A stretch of 64,000 nucleotides of DNA from Lepidonotus clava. Taxonomy: Eukaryota; Annelida; Polychaeta; Phyllodocida; Polynoidae. Positions 14,738 to 25,793 of this stretch are shown in pieces. The stretch covers positions 37,860,792-37,924,791 of the forward strand of contig OW387135.1 in NCBI GenBank assembly GCA_936440205.1, in the 5' to 3' direction. Position 1 is the first letter of the stretch, and each line of letters begins with the position of its first letter. The notes under the pieces were generated by a model. It did not search any database. It had not been told where the DNA came from and saw nothing but the letters and a program-made list of their open reading frames with translations. The translations under genes and the position numbers were made by a program.

Positions 14738-15680
14738 AATATAAAGTTGATATTTATTACTTATCAAATTGAATGATAGGTACGCCTATTGCGTTGTTTG
14801 TTTAAACTACGCTATGAATGAACAAGATGTTTTACTGCCTTGTAGCTGTGACTACAACCCGTGACACAATTAGGCTGACTTCCAACACATAACACTTCTT
14901 TCAACCTCCTTTTTCCTCACACGGCGAACACATAAAAGCTTTGAATAGAAATATAGAGTTTATAGTGTCGCATGAATATTGCAACAGTTGCTTCTTAAAT
15001 AACTTCCTATATGAGAATATATGGCCCCTCTGTTACTGTGGTCATTATGGTTACAACTAGCTCAGACCACATCAGCGATAATCAAACATTTGAAATCTTG
15101 AATTTGAATCAATTCTTGGGTAGTTCCCCTAATGGTCCATTAAGGCCACATCAGGGTTATGTAAGAAATGTGCTCGGAACAAGTATATTACACCACCGGG
15201 GACCGGAGAGAGACAAGGCGAGACCTTTGGCCCAAAGGCTAGAATAAAGTAAGGTGAAGTCTGGGCTGTTAAATAGATCTAGTCTCACACTTATTGGTGA
15301 ATTTGGTCGCGTTCCCATGGACATATATATATCCATGGCAAACCGTCATTCTCTGATGATATTAAAATTTATTATCAAGTTAGTATTTTCATTTTAAGCA
15401 CGTGGAAAGCATATGAGATGCAAAAGGGATGTTTCCCTGGGGATGCCTCTTTACCCGCAGTCTAGGTGTGTTGATGCGGGGACATAATTGCCGTGTACCT
15501 AGCAGTCCCTTGCTTTGGGTTATGTGGTGTCTGTGGATGTCTCTGTCATCCAGTAAACTGTGTCCAAACCAACAGGTGCCCACACCTATAGACGTGTACA
15601 CATACGCGCACCTACGGCAATATATGTGTGTATGCTGGTTTACAGATCCCACTACAAGTGATGAGGTGTATATTTACCTG
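14738..15680. other. Noncoding DNA
   Basis: No supported gene, RNA or repeat. A GC-rich stretch begins near 15,400 and leads into the candidate leader exon described next. Confidence 0.4.
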
Positions 15681-16240
15681 TGACTGGAGGTGAGAGCCAG
15701 CCGTCCGTCCCCAGGTGTGTTATGTGGGGGTCCCCTGCTCCTACCATCACCTCCGGGTCAGCTAACGTCCTCCCCGGTCTGGGCACTCACCACCACGCTC
15801 TACTCTCACTGACTGCCACCTTCTCCTCCCCTCTCTCCGTCCCACCTCTACAGTCCAAGGTGTCCTAAGTGTACTCCTCCTTAGTCCCTGGCTTCTCCAG
15901 GTCCTTAACGGCAGGTCCAGGTGTTGAGGGGTGAATGTGGCTGTCCGTGTCAGTGTGGGAAGGCTCCACTCCTCGGCCTACCTGCGCCGCGGCCTGTGGG
16001 GTGCCCGCAGTTTGGTCGGGGCTCAGCGGGGCCTGGAGGTGGCAGAAAGTGTGTGTATACCTTTCATGCTCCATGCACCTGAATAACTGGGCATTGTGTT
16101 CCGCTTGAATGTCCTCGCAGCGAAGCTCCCACACAAGTCGCTGCGACCTCTACCCTGTTCTGGATATGTGGGAGAAATAACCTCTGGTGGAGAATGTAGT
16201 AAGACGTGGTTTTTAATAAGACAACTGCTTGACTTGGGCT
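15681..16240 (-). other. Candidate 5' leader exon of the minus-strand gene
   Basis: On the minus strand this GC-rich block ends in TCACAG followed by GTAAATA, a usable splice donor, and has a TATAAA 28 bp upstream of its assumed start. Its frames are closed by stops, so it would be an untranslated exon joined to the acceptor at 12,193; an 89-codon upstream frame inside it ends well before the donor. This is inference from signal spacing only. Confidence 0.25.
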
Positions 16241-16267
16241 ATTACGCGAAAGAGCAACGGCCAACAC

Positions 16268-16273
16268 TTTATA
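16268..16273 (-). promoter_or_regulatory. Possible TATA box for minus-strand transcription
   Basis: The plus strand reads TTTATA within CACTTTATAAATG, giving TATAAA on the minus strand. It sits just upstream of the GC-rich candidate leader exon. TATA-like strings are common in AT-rich DNA. Confidence 0.25.
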
Positions 16274-17490
16274 AATGAGAGTATATCCATATTCTGAACA
16301 CTCATAAAGTATCTGGATTTAGTGTAATTATCAAGCTACAAATTAATACTGGTAATTAATGGTGGTAACTCCACAGGAAGCATGCTTCAAATAGAAATCA
16401 ATGTCAAAGATTTTCTTTTATATAAAATCATAATATAGTTTTCTTGATTTGAAGCAATTGCTTATCGAATATATATTTAGCGTCAAATTAGCACAATGGC
16501 TCCAAACTTACAATAGGGGCCTACTTCAAACTTAATAGCTTCCTGTATTTGCTATGCAGATGCTATAAAACCATTCATTTAGGTCTTGAGTTGTAATTTT
16601 TATCCAGAAAGAACAAAGATAGATGACTATAAATGATCGAAGAATATGGGCAGACTATGTCAAGGTGCACAATTATGTTTTTTTTGTATGAATGCTTCAA
16701 CTTAAATTAGATTATGCCCTTCTATAGAGAAATGCTTGCCTTATGTTAATGCAACATCAGATGCAAAACGCAATGTGATCTTAAATAAACTTTATTATTA
16801 CTCTAAGTAGGTCTAAGGTCAATACAATCTGTAATTTATTAAATTAATACACTCCAGCAGCACACGAGCCCTCAATTACGTGTTCTTATAGTATAAGCGC
16901 CGCATAGTCTGATGGGCCTGACCAGCTGACTATGCTTGTGCCTTCAGTTGGGCTGGTCCAATGTAAGAAGGGTCTATAGACCTTGTGCAGACAGGGTCAC
17001 ATGATCAGATTTTGGTGATCATCATGTGGTCAACACACTCACTTGGCTATCAAATATATACAACATTTATAGAAAATGATTGTAAATTATTATTTGATGA
17101 GTTTTCTGTTGATAAAATACACACAAAAATCTTCATCATAGGTCCTTTAGAATTGTGAATGATGAATTTAAACTGATCACCAGCATAGCGGCCACTCCAA
17201 ATTGGGAGATATGGCGTCATGTGCACAACGTCTATAGGCCTTAGCATCGATTTAATGAGAAATGAGTATTTAGTCAAGACAATTATTGACAATTTTCAAG
17301 GGTTGTTTAAAACTAAAATATTCTTTTCAGGTTTGGTGTATTACTTCACCGTCAATATTCTTTTTTTTTGAGAAATAAAAACACGAAGCAATGTATATGT
17401 AATTTATTTACCAATCCTATTCAGATTAATTTATAATGCTGTCAAGAAAGAAATTCATTTGGACCCCTCTCACTTAGTGTCAAAATATAT
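16274..17490. other. Noncoding AT-rich DNA
   Basis: No exon supported. A short block near 16,971-17,040 (AGACCTTGTGCAGAC, then GGTCAC) recurs at about 43,220-43,290, so a dispersed repeat of unknown type is present. Confidence 0.35.
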
Positions 17491-17601
17491 TTCGGGCGGA
17501 TCCAGGGTTTTGAAAAGGGGGGGGGGGGGGCATGCTATTGGAAAAAATCTTCCTCAATGACTTTTTGGCCGAATTTTACATTAAAAAAGTCTAAAATTTG
17601 C

Positions 17602-17636
<35 letters not shown>

Positions 17637-17676
17637 AAGTGGGGGCGCCCCCCCCCCCCCCCTAAATCCGCCACTG
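17491..17676. mobile_element. Short inverted-repeat element with poly-G ends and (CAA)n core
   Basis: The left end reads GGGCGGATCCAGGG followed by a G run. The right end is a C run followed by CCTAAATCCGCCACTG, its approximate inverse. A (CAA)n microsatellite fills 17,601-17,636. The terminus resembles the CAGNGGCGGAT ends of hAT-like elements common in invertebrates; assignment to hAT is a guess. A similar terminus occurs at 20,052. Confidence 0.55.
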
Positions 17677-20297
17677 TTAATAATATATACAAGGTGTCTC
17701 TACAAAGTACATTGCCAGCCAAACTACCTGTAGGTGGCGCCACCTCTTTGTGACTGGGGTTCTCGTCACCCCTGATCTCACCACAAAAACTTCAATGAGT
17801 CTTCACTATGGAAATGACCCAAACATGGATAACTTGTAGGGTGAGGACGAATGAATCTGTGCCAAAGGAGAACAAATTTCACCTTCCTTCTTCATCACTG
17901 TTTAATAAAATATACAAATTCAGATAATTTCATGTACAATGAAAAACCTACCTGTGCGACATAATAATGCATCAGTAATTCCAAATAATATGTCACTTAT
18001 ACAGACTTTCAAAATAATACTTTCCCAACGTTGACCCTTAAAGAAGAGAATTATAGTTCACCTAGGTTTTGCATTACCATAGTACACTATAGCATAGATA
18101 TGTCTATGATTATAACCGTCGCATATTGGGTCGAAAAAACAGTGTATTCTCACGATTTGAACGCCCTCAAATGCCGCTGACAGTCTATTTGTCAGTCGCT
18201 AATACAGTGACTTTTTATGAATCAGTCACCGCCGGCGAAAGTTCATCAATGGCCAACAAAACCTGTTTAGTCAGCACCAACAAACTCGAAACTTTTCGGG
18301 TATGTGAAAACGCCCCCTCTCCCTCGTCGAATTAGGGTTGGTCGGGCGCAATTTGGTCTCCCATGTGCAGGCGCCAATCGATATTAAGCATGTTTGATAA
18401 TCTGATGATGATTGACTGTCAGCATACTCAGAGTCGGTCTACTTGACGTGAAAACATTGTCGACCGACTCACAATCGGCAACATGTGTATGCCGCTTTAA
18501 TGTAAAACCATGGCACCCCAAACTGAAACTGACAATGGGTTTGGTTCAGAACCCGTGTCATTTCACTGCACTAGACCTCATCTGATTCACAACATGCGAT
18601 CTGTGAATTCCAATCATTAAAGTCCGCATCCCGGACACAAACTCAGGTCACGGTTTGAATCATCCTATTCTAACCTCCATCCTACCCATTACTCCTCTGC
18701 TCATAGATAAAACATTCATGAAGGGTGCTCCACACTCGTGAATACTAACACTACAAACTTTCCAATCAGAACATCGAAGCTCATAGCAGAGGATTTTATA
18801 ATGGATGACACAGGACAAGATTTGATTCTAGATAATTCCAACTAATGGAATTGCATGTAAATTGGTGGGTGTATCCGTCCATTCCACAGGAGCATAGCAT
18901 TAATTTTTACGGATTTTATCTCTTTGATCATATAAACATCGATATTCTTTCTATCCTTTGTTTAAAAGCAGCTATAGCATAACTCTTTCACTGCTGAATG
19001 TGTCATTCTACAGTTCATGATTACAGAGATATTGGCCAAAATATGAAAATTAGTCTAAAAAATGTTTAAACTCTGGATTCTGCTGCTACAATTTGTTTTT
19101 ATGTGAGTTTGGTGAAAACATTCCAAATGTTTGCACCCTGCCAATTCACCCAACTTGTCTATGTTGATAATATCTGCATTATGTTCCAACTATTGGTTTC
19201 CATGGTAACAATTAATTGCTGAAATATTAATTTTATTTGTTTCAAAGAGAACAACAAGGGGCCTAAATGTTTATTGTGTTCAAACAAAAAAAAAGTTTCT
19301 GATTATCATAAATGAAACCAAAGTTATGACATTTTGAAAATCATACAATTTTCCAAAACTAACAAATTTCCATCAATTTGAAAAAAGATGGCAAAATCAT
19401 CTTCATGTATATCGTTACAAGGTTGCACAATTGCTTTTCTATTTTCTAATGAATTGACACTAGCATATTCAAATGACCATAACTCTGCTTCTAATAGGAA
19501 TTTATGGAAAATTCTTTCAGATTCTGAATGCTACTCCTATGGGAATTTACTATAAAGCCACTTTTGTGGCTTCCCGCGGTGAAAGGGGGATGTCCGGAGC
19601 TGTACACTAAGTGCCGCCATCTTGCCATATATAATGCCCCCCAATCTGTCCCTGTTACGGGCCATTCGGGGGACAACAGACGCCCTGTTTCAGTTTTAGA
19701 CTACCAGACTTACACTATCTTCTAGTCACTACTGTTTGAAGGCACCATGTGGAATTTTTATTCAATATTTATTTCTGCATACCTTTAGATAACTAACTTG
19801 TTGTAACTCTTCTCCTTGTAGGGCCGGCTAACTATATCATCTGCATATCATATCTGTATACTCTTTGAATAATTAACTGTAACCCTTCTCCCTGTGAGGC
19901 CCCTAAATTGCATTAGCTGCACAGTAATGCACTTTTTACTATAGGTGTGTTTCTTTTGGTGGGGCGACCTATCTGTGAGGTAAAGCCTTGCTGTAACAAC
20001 ATAAGGAGAGACAGATTTTTTCCATCACACATCCTACTCCCATCCATCACCAGGGGCGGATTTATAGGAATTTGAAAAAGTGGGGTAGGGGGGATACGAG
20101 CTTCTCTATTGTCGACTGCCGCTCGCTAGTCAACGTATCACAACATCGGGGTTAAGTAGGTGGGCGGGGGGTGGGGGATTAGGCCGCCGGGTCGGTCGCC
20201 CTCGGTCCACTAAACCGTTGTACAAACAAAACCGCGGTTGCTAGAATTGTCAAAATACGCCCCCGTTAGGCTTAGGCCTAGAGCGTGCTTGTGGCGC
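17677..20297. other. Noncoding DNA left of the gene cassette
   Basis: No gene supported. A segment at 19,480-19,560 (AAATTCTTTCAG..., CCTATGGGAATTTAC) resembles 37,160-37,250 and is probably a diverged dispersed repeat. A hAT-like terminus (CAGGGGCGGATTTATAGG) lies at 20,051, close to the cassette's left edge, but has no matching right end that I can see. Confidence 0.35.
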
Positions 20298-20750
20298 AGA
20301 CCGGCCTTCAAACCCAGTCTAACCCGCCAGCGTGGTGGCCGAACCTATCGGTCCGACTGCCCGGGAGGATATTTCCCGCACGGTCTCTCCGCCCCCTCGC
20401 TTGGTCCCTCCCCCCCCCCCTCCCTTCTTTAGGCCTAACTTTTTTGTAAACGTGGTGAGACAAACTTTGGTAGACTGGGTTTCAAACGCGGCGAATTAGT
20501 AATTGGGTCAGACTGGGTTTGAAACCCAGACTAAATTATTTGCGTCAATCGATATGACAGCGTCCCGCGTAAATGAAATGTTTTTACCAAGATTGTGTAG
20601 GGTGTTAGACTGGGTTTCAAACACGGAGAAATTGAAGTGTGGTTAGGCCCCCGCCTTCCCTCGCTAGGATTTTTGGCTAAGTTTGTTCGTGTCAGTTAGA
20701 CTGGGTTTCAAATACAGTCAATCGCGACTTTATAGTAGGCCTATATCGGT

Positions 20751-20775
20751 TAGACTTGGTTTCAAACCAAGTCTA
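20751..20775. repeat. Perfect 25-bp palindrome with paired arm changes
   Basis: The arms TAGACTTGGTTT and AAACCAAGTCTA flank a central C. Relative to the common form, both arms differ at the mirrored position, so dyad symmetry is kept although the sequence has changed. Confidence 0.9.
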
Positions 20776-20988
20776 AAACTAAATGTGGCGATAGACTGGG
20801 TTTCAAACCCAGACTTCACTATCGTTTGTCGTACTAAATCGTTTGTAAAGAAGTGGGCAAAGAAGCCCATAACGGGGACAGCGTGCTGACGTCAGACTTT
20901 TTCTTAGGGGCTTTCCCACGGTATCAGCGCCAACTTTTTCCTAATAAGGGCATGTCATCAGGCGTGGCGTCACCCCACCCCTGGGGCC

Positions 20989-20996
20989 ATATATAA
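20989..20996 (+). promoter_or_regulatory. TATA box of gene E
   Basis: CATATATAAGGGC lies about 60 bp before the ATG at 21,056. The expected start site, about 27 bp downstream, falls on a palindrome copy (21,011-21,033), placing that motif at the transcription start. Confidence 0.55.
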
Positions 20997-21055
20997 GGGC
21001 CCGCATCGCGCCGGGTTTCAAACCCAGTCTGACCACCGCCCTTCTTGGACTACCA

Positions 21056-22953
21056 ATGGACCCGCACCACAGTTCTCCCCCCTCCTCTGGGACGGATACC
21101 TTCGCGGAAGAACTCTTTGCACAGGACGAAGACATAATGCGGCGGCACAAGAAGAGGGAGAAGAGGAGAAGGAGGAAGGAGAGGAAGGCCGCACGGAAGA
21201 CGGCGGGCGGGGACCCGGAGGCAGCCGGCGAGGACCCAGAGGGTGAGGCACATGACCGGGACTCGGAGGCAGCCGGCGAGGACCCCCCGGAGGCAGCCGG
21301 CGAGGACCCGGAGGGGGAGGCACACGACCGGGACTCGGAGGCAGCCGGCGAGGACCCCCCAGAGGCAGCCGGCGAGGAGATGGAGCTGGATCCCCCTGCT
21401 CGTCCCCGCGCCCCAACACCTGAATACGCCCGGCGGGTCTCCGAGGCTGGCCGGCGAAACCTGCCACTTGTAAGTAAAATTCAGGACGCTTATTGTGGAT
21501 AGACTGGGTTTGAAAGCAGGTTTAGTAGTTCACGCTGGTACTCGTTAGACTGGGTTTGAAAGCAAGTATGATGCCAGTAGGGCCTATCGTTAGACTGGGT
21601 TTGAAAGCAAGTATGATGCCAGTAGGGCCTAACCCGGTCAGGGGCAGGAACATGTCGGGCTGGGGGAGGGGGGGTGGATGTTAAGGTCGCGTCGTATGTC
21701 CGCAGCGTAAATTATAAGAAAAGGCCAAGTCATGTCATGTCATGTCCGAGACGCATGTTTCTTAATTTTTTTTATAAAGCCACTATCTATACACTCATAT
21801 CCGTTGATTTAAGGTGTTGGGGATTCCGCCTCTGCAGCCGGGCCGACGTGGGCCTAACAGGGCCCTCTCGCCTCAGACGGCGGAGCACACTGAGCCGGTC
21901 CGCGAGAGGCGCGCCCAGAAAGCCAGGGTGAGTTTGATTTCAATGAACTTAGTGCGCGATTGTTTATAATTTATCAAAACGACCGTACAAACCATAAAAT
22001 CTCCAGTATGATAGCTTTACAGAATCTGTTAGACCGTGTTTCAAACCGAGTAGGTTGATAGGGGGTTGATATTAATGTCTAGCTCGGGATCAGGGTATTG
22101 CTCATAATAGAAACAAATAATTATTTGTTCCCACAAACTAGAACTGTTTGTAAGGTAATGTTCATGTTTTTTTACAGAATAAGTACGTCCCCAGACAGAA
22201 AAAACCACTTACGAGGGCCGAAAAAGACCGGAAGAACTACTTCGACCGGCAGAGCGCGGCGACCCGGCTGCGTGAGCAGGGCGTGCCGGCCCGTATGTTT
22301 ATAGACAGAAGTAAGTGTTATCGGACAGCTGCTAGACTGGGTTTCAAAAGCAGTTTCACCGCTGCTGAGTCAGACTGGGTTTCAAACCCCACTGATTTTG
22401 CAATTGTATGGCCGCAGCAGACTTAAAATAGTAAATTCGAAAATAGTACAGTGCTGGCCCCCTAGCGCCAAATCGCAGAACTAAGTTATACAATGAAGAA
22501 AAAATGTACACTACAGTTACACGCTGAGTATGTATTGTAAATATTTACTGGTGTATTACAATTATGGAATTAAACAATTGTCCAATGTACGGGTGGAGGG
22601 GAAAGGTTGTTTAAATGTCTTATCAAACTTTTGGAAATGTTACATGTGGCGCCCCCAGTGGGTAACAGATGAACCTTGCTCTTTCAGGCATTGCTGGGTA
22701 CGAGACCCCCCCACCCGGGGTCCTGCAAGATCTTGAAAAAAAAACTTCAAGGGAAGGCCAGGGCACCCGGAGGAGGAGAAGAAAGAGGGCCAAGGCTGCC
22801 AAGGCCAAGGCTGCCCTGGACCACTCTAGACGGGCACCAGAAGAGGCGGATGAGGAATTCGTCCCCCCCCAAGCTCCCCCCCCTCCCGGTACAAAGAACG
22901 CCCACCCGACGACGACCAGGAGGGTGGTGGGGCGGCCCCCATGGCCACACTGA
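21056..22953 (+). CDS. Gene E: four-exon gene for a 300-aa basic/acidic low-complexity protein
   Basis: Exons 21,056-21,469, 21,838-21,927, 22,178-22,310 and 22,688-22,953 join in frame (414+90+133+266 nt, stop TGA). Each intron has GT and AG ends (GTAAGT, GTGAGT, GTAAGT donors). The protein starts with an acidic tail, then a Lys/Arg cluster (KKREKRRRRKERK), then acidic tandem repeats (EAAGEDP..., 69-bp DNA period). A basic segment follows (QKKPLTRAEKDRKNYFDRQS), then another RRRRRKRAKAAKAK cluster and a Pro-rich tail. It is probably nuclear and may bind DNA or chromatin; the family is unknown and no leucine zipper is evident. All three introns contain palindrome copies or lie next to them. 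Unlike the other five cassette genes it has no histone-type stem-loop, and I see no AATAAA either. Confidence 0.65.
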
Positions 22954-23074
22954 CTATGACGAGACTTATCCCAAGGAAATTGGTGGCGCCTGTGTAAATA
23001 ACTAGGCCTAGACCGTGCCACACTGACTATGACGAGACTTATCCCAAGGAAATTGGTGGCGCCTGTGTAAATAA
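22944..23074 (+). repeat. Direct duplication at the 3' end of gene E
   Basis: A segment of about 58 nt, starting GCCACACTGACTATGACGAG and ending GCCTGTGTAAATAA, occurs at 22,944 and again 73 bp later. The first copy spans the stop codon of gene E. The copies are nearly identical, so the duplication is recent or maintained. Confidence 0.85.
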
Positions 23075-23652
23075 TAATTTATTTTTTTTGTCAAGTCTGT
23101 ACATATTTTTTGTTTATTATTTTATTATCTATTTTCAGTGGATCCCTTGTAAATACTTGTATATAACTATTTAATAATAATAATATTTTGTTTGAATTTG
23201 AAAACACTTGTTGTTATATGTGGTATAACTATGAATCAGTATACTGTAAATTATTATTGTGATGAGCTATAATACTTACCGGCTAGTTTGAAACCAAGTA
23301 TAACCGTCTAATCATTAAGTTGAGAGATAATTGAATATTCCTTTGAATCTACGCGATACAAAATATATCGGCGGGTTTGAAACCAAGTCTAAAATATATC
23401 GGCGGGTATGTAACCAAGTCTAATTATCTAATTATGAAGTTAGAATTTACGCGCTACTTAAGAAAAATATATCGGCGGGTTTGAAACCCAGTCTGACGCC
23501 TACCATAGAATGGGTTTGAAACCAAGTCTAATCATCGACCCACTAGCCCGGCTTCAACCCCAGTCTAACTTTAATCAACAGCCATACAACCACTCATACA
23601 CACACACACACGATCAATGAGTAAAGACCAACTCGTAAGAGAGTTGTTGGTT

Positions 23653-23668
23653 GGCCCTGAAAAGGGCC
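23653..23668 (-). terminator. Histone-type 3' stem-loop of gene D
   Basis: On the minus strand this reads GGCCCTTTTCAGGGCC followed by AACCA, 29 nt after the stop codon of gene D. It matches the metazoan histone mRNA stem-loop consensus GGCYCTTTTCAGRGCC exactly: 6-bp stem, 4-nt loop, ACC-rich 3' flank. Confidence 0.85.
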
Positions 23669-23697
23669 GTTTTGGTCATGGGTAGATGTCGTCCATA

Positions 23698-24156
23698 CTA
23701 CTGCTCATCAGGGTAAACTGGGGCATTGACTGGTAGGTTCTGAGGTCCGGGCTGCCCAAGTTCACGGAAATGGTCTCTGGCCCATCTCAGCTGTGTTAGT
23801 GCACGGTCCCTGATCGTCAGGGTACTGAGCTCTCCTACAGTGCCGAACATGTGCCAGAATCTTCCGGGTATAGCTGGTGGACCTTGGGCACAACGTCCCT
23901 GGATGGCCATACATGTGAGGTTAGTAGGCTCAAACACACCCAGTGCCTTCTGGGTCATGGCAGGAACGACCTCCCTGTTACATTCAGCGTCACATGCAGC
24001 CAACAGCATTTTCCAGCAAATGTCTACCGATAGATATTCCGGCCGTATGAAGTTCACTACAGCAGAATTTGCTGTCAGCAGGTGTTTTTCTGGGTGACCC
24101 AAAATAACAGCAACATCCTTCTCAGTGGGCTTCCATGGAACATTCTTGAGTGGCAT
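23698..24156 (-). CDS. Gene D: orphan 152-aa protein
   Basis: A single uninterrupted frame starts at an ATG at 24,156 and ends 29 nt before a histone-type stem-loop. A TATATAAG box lies about 36 bp upstream, so the transcript would be short and intronless. The protein (start MPLKNVPWKPTEKDVAVILG) looks globular and mostly helical. It has four cysteines, two of them in AACDAEC, and no signal peptide, membrane segment or low-complexity tract. I do not recognise a family. The compact layout with matching promoter and 3' signal argues that it is a real gene rather than a chance frame. Confidence 0.6.
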   Translation of the reverse strand: MPLKNVPWKPTEKDVAVILGHPEKHLLTANSAVVNFIRPEYLSVDICWKMLLAACDAECNREVVPAMTQKALGVFEPTNLTCMAIQGRCAQGPPAIPGRFWHMFGTVGELSTLTIRDRALTQLRWARDHFRELGQPGPQNLPVNAPVYPDEQ

Positions 24157-24191
24157 CTTGGATCTGATTGACCCCTACCTGCCCTATCAGG

Positions 24192-24199
24192 CTTATATA
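24192..24199 (-). promoter_or_regulatory. TATA box of gene D
   Basis: The minus strand reads AGGTATATAAGCC, about 36 bp upstream of the gene D start codon, a normal distance for a very short leader. Confidence 0.5.
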
Positions 24200-24204
24200 C
24201 CTGT

Positions 24205-24700
24205 GGCCTAGCCAGGTGAGGCCGGCTCTTATCATACCACCGACTCACAGGTGCTCCCCCCCTCCCACCTGGCCGCCCTGCCTGCCCACTACGCGTCGCC
24301 TTGCTGCAGCCCCAGCCTAGACCGGCTTTGAAACCCAGTCTACCGCGTCGGCCAGGTGAGGCCGGCTCTTATCATACCACCGACTCACAGGCGCTCCCGG
24401 CCAGGTGGGGACGGCCGGCTGGCCGGCCGCGCCGCTAAACCAACTACACGCCGCCTTGTTGCAACCCTAGCCTAGACCGGCTTTGAAACCCAGTCTACCG
24501 CGTCGGCCAGGTGAGGCCGGCTCTTATCATACCACCGACTCACAGGCGCTCCCGGCCAGGTGGGGACGGCCGGCCGTCCGGCCGCGCCGCTAAACCAACT
24601 ACGCGCCGCCTTGTTGCAAGCCCAGTCTAACGCCTACCGTGGACCGGCATTGGAACCCAGTCTACCCACAGGCCTTATCAGCCCACTAGGTCGCCGGGTT
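24205..24700. repeat. Tandem repeat upstream of gene D
   Basis: Three copies of a GC-rich unit of about 140-155 bp start at about 24,211, 24,350 and 24,505 (GCCAGGTGAGGCCGGCTCTT, then ATCATACCACCGACTCACAG). The copies are separated by a palindrome variant (CTTTGAAACCCAGTCTA), so the palindrome was amplified with the array. Confidence 0.85.
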
Positions 24701-25019
24701 TCAACACCAGTCTGCCTGGAAAACAACTTACCTGTGACTACAGGGGCAGGCGCGCAAGTGTAGTCACAGGTAGGTTGATTCTGAGGCAGGCGCGAATGGC
24801 CCGAAACAACAGCTGACGGGACTCGCCTACTAGGTTTCCCCATGACATTTTTATCATTATTAAATAATACTCTTGGTTTGAAACCCAGTCTGACCTATCA
24901 AATTCGCGCCGTTAGATTTTAACAAAAATTTTTTTGGGTTTGAAACTCAGTCTGACTTATCAAATACGTGCCGGTAGTGGGGCATGGAAAATATTAGTCG
25001 GTTTAAAATCTAATATTTG

Positions 25020-25620
25020 ATATCGATAGTGGCTCCGCCAGTGGCCGTTTGACCAGTGGCACCGCCAGTGTGGACTTTAATAGAAAAAACTTTTTTGGCT
25101 TTGAAGTGTTATAGATGTTTCAGAACCAAATAAACTATAATGTTAGTGGCTCCGCCAGTGGTCGGTTGACCAGTGGCGCCGCCAGTGGGGACTTTTAGAA
25201 GTTCTTTTTCTCTCTGTTTGAAACACAGTCTGACTTATCAAATTCGCGCCGCTAGTGGGACCTTTAATAGAAAATATTTTTTGGCTTTGAAGTGTTATGG
25301 ATGTTTCAGAACCAAATAAACTATAATGTTAGTGGCTCCGCCAGTGGTCGGTTGACCAGTGGCGCCGCCAGTGGGGACTTTTAGAAGTTCTTTTTCTCTC
25401 TGTTTGAAACACAGTCTGACTTATCAAATTCGCGCCGCTAGTGGGACCTTTAATAGAAAATATTTTTTGACTTTGAAGTGTTATAGATGTTTCAGAACCA
25501 AATAAACTATAATGTTAGTGGCTCCGTCAGTGGTCGGTTGACCAGTGGCGCCGCCAGTGGGGACTTTTAGAAGTTCTTTCTCTCTCTGTTTGAAACACAG
25601 TCTGACTTAACAATTTGAAA
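25020..25620. repeat. Tandem repeat of about 186 bp between D and the transposase
   Basis: Units start at about 25,092, 25,280 and 25,466; the last is partial. Each holds GTGGCTCCGCCAGTGG, then TTGACCAGTGGCGCCGCCAG, then a palindrome half (TTTGAAACACAGTCTGAC). The CCGCCAGTGG block also occurs singly at 25,031, 30,370 and 30,787, so it is a second dispersed motif of the cassette. Confidence 0.85.
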
Positions 25621-25741
25621 GTATGACAGCGGAGCGCCGCAAGTGGGGAATTCAATAGAAATTTTTTTGGGGGTTAACCCGGATATAGGGCCTTATTATA
25701 AGAGAGGGGGTATTTGAGTGATCACTTTTGTGAGAGTATGG

Positions 25742-25757
25742 GGCCCTGAAAAGGGCC
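25742..25757 (-). terminator. Histone-type 3' stem-loop of the transposase gene
   Basis: The minus strand reads GGCCCTTTTCAGGGCC followed by CCCATA, 36 nt after the transposase stop codon. CAAAAGTGATC follows about 12 nt later, similar to the 3' flanks of A, B and C. Confidence 0.85.
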
Positions 25758-25793
25758 ATTTTTGTGGTGTATGGAGAAACGGAGAGGGGCACT

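Noticed and set aside
15865-16134. 89-codon minus-strand protein
   Set aside because: It has coding-like composition but stops before the nearest donor and shows no domain; more likely part of an untranslated exon.
21018-21467. 149-codon minus-strand frame opposite gene E exon 1
   Set aside because: Antisense shadow of the GC-rich repeated exon; no splice or domain support.
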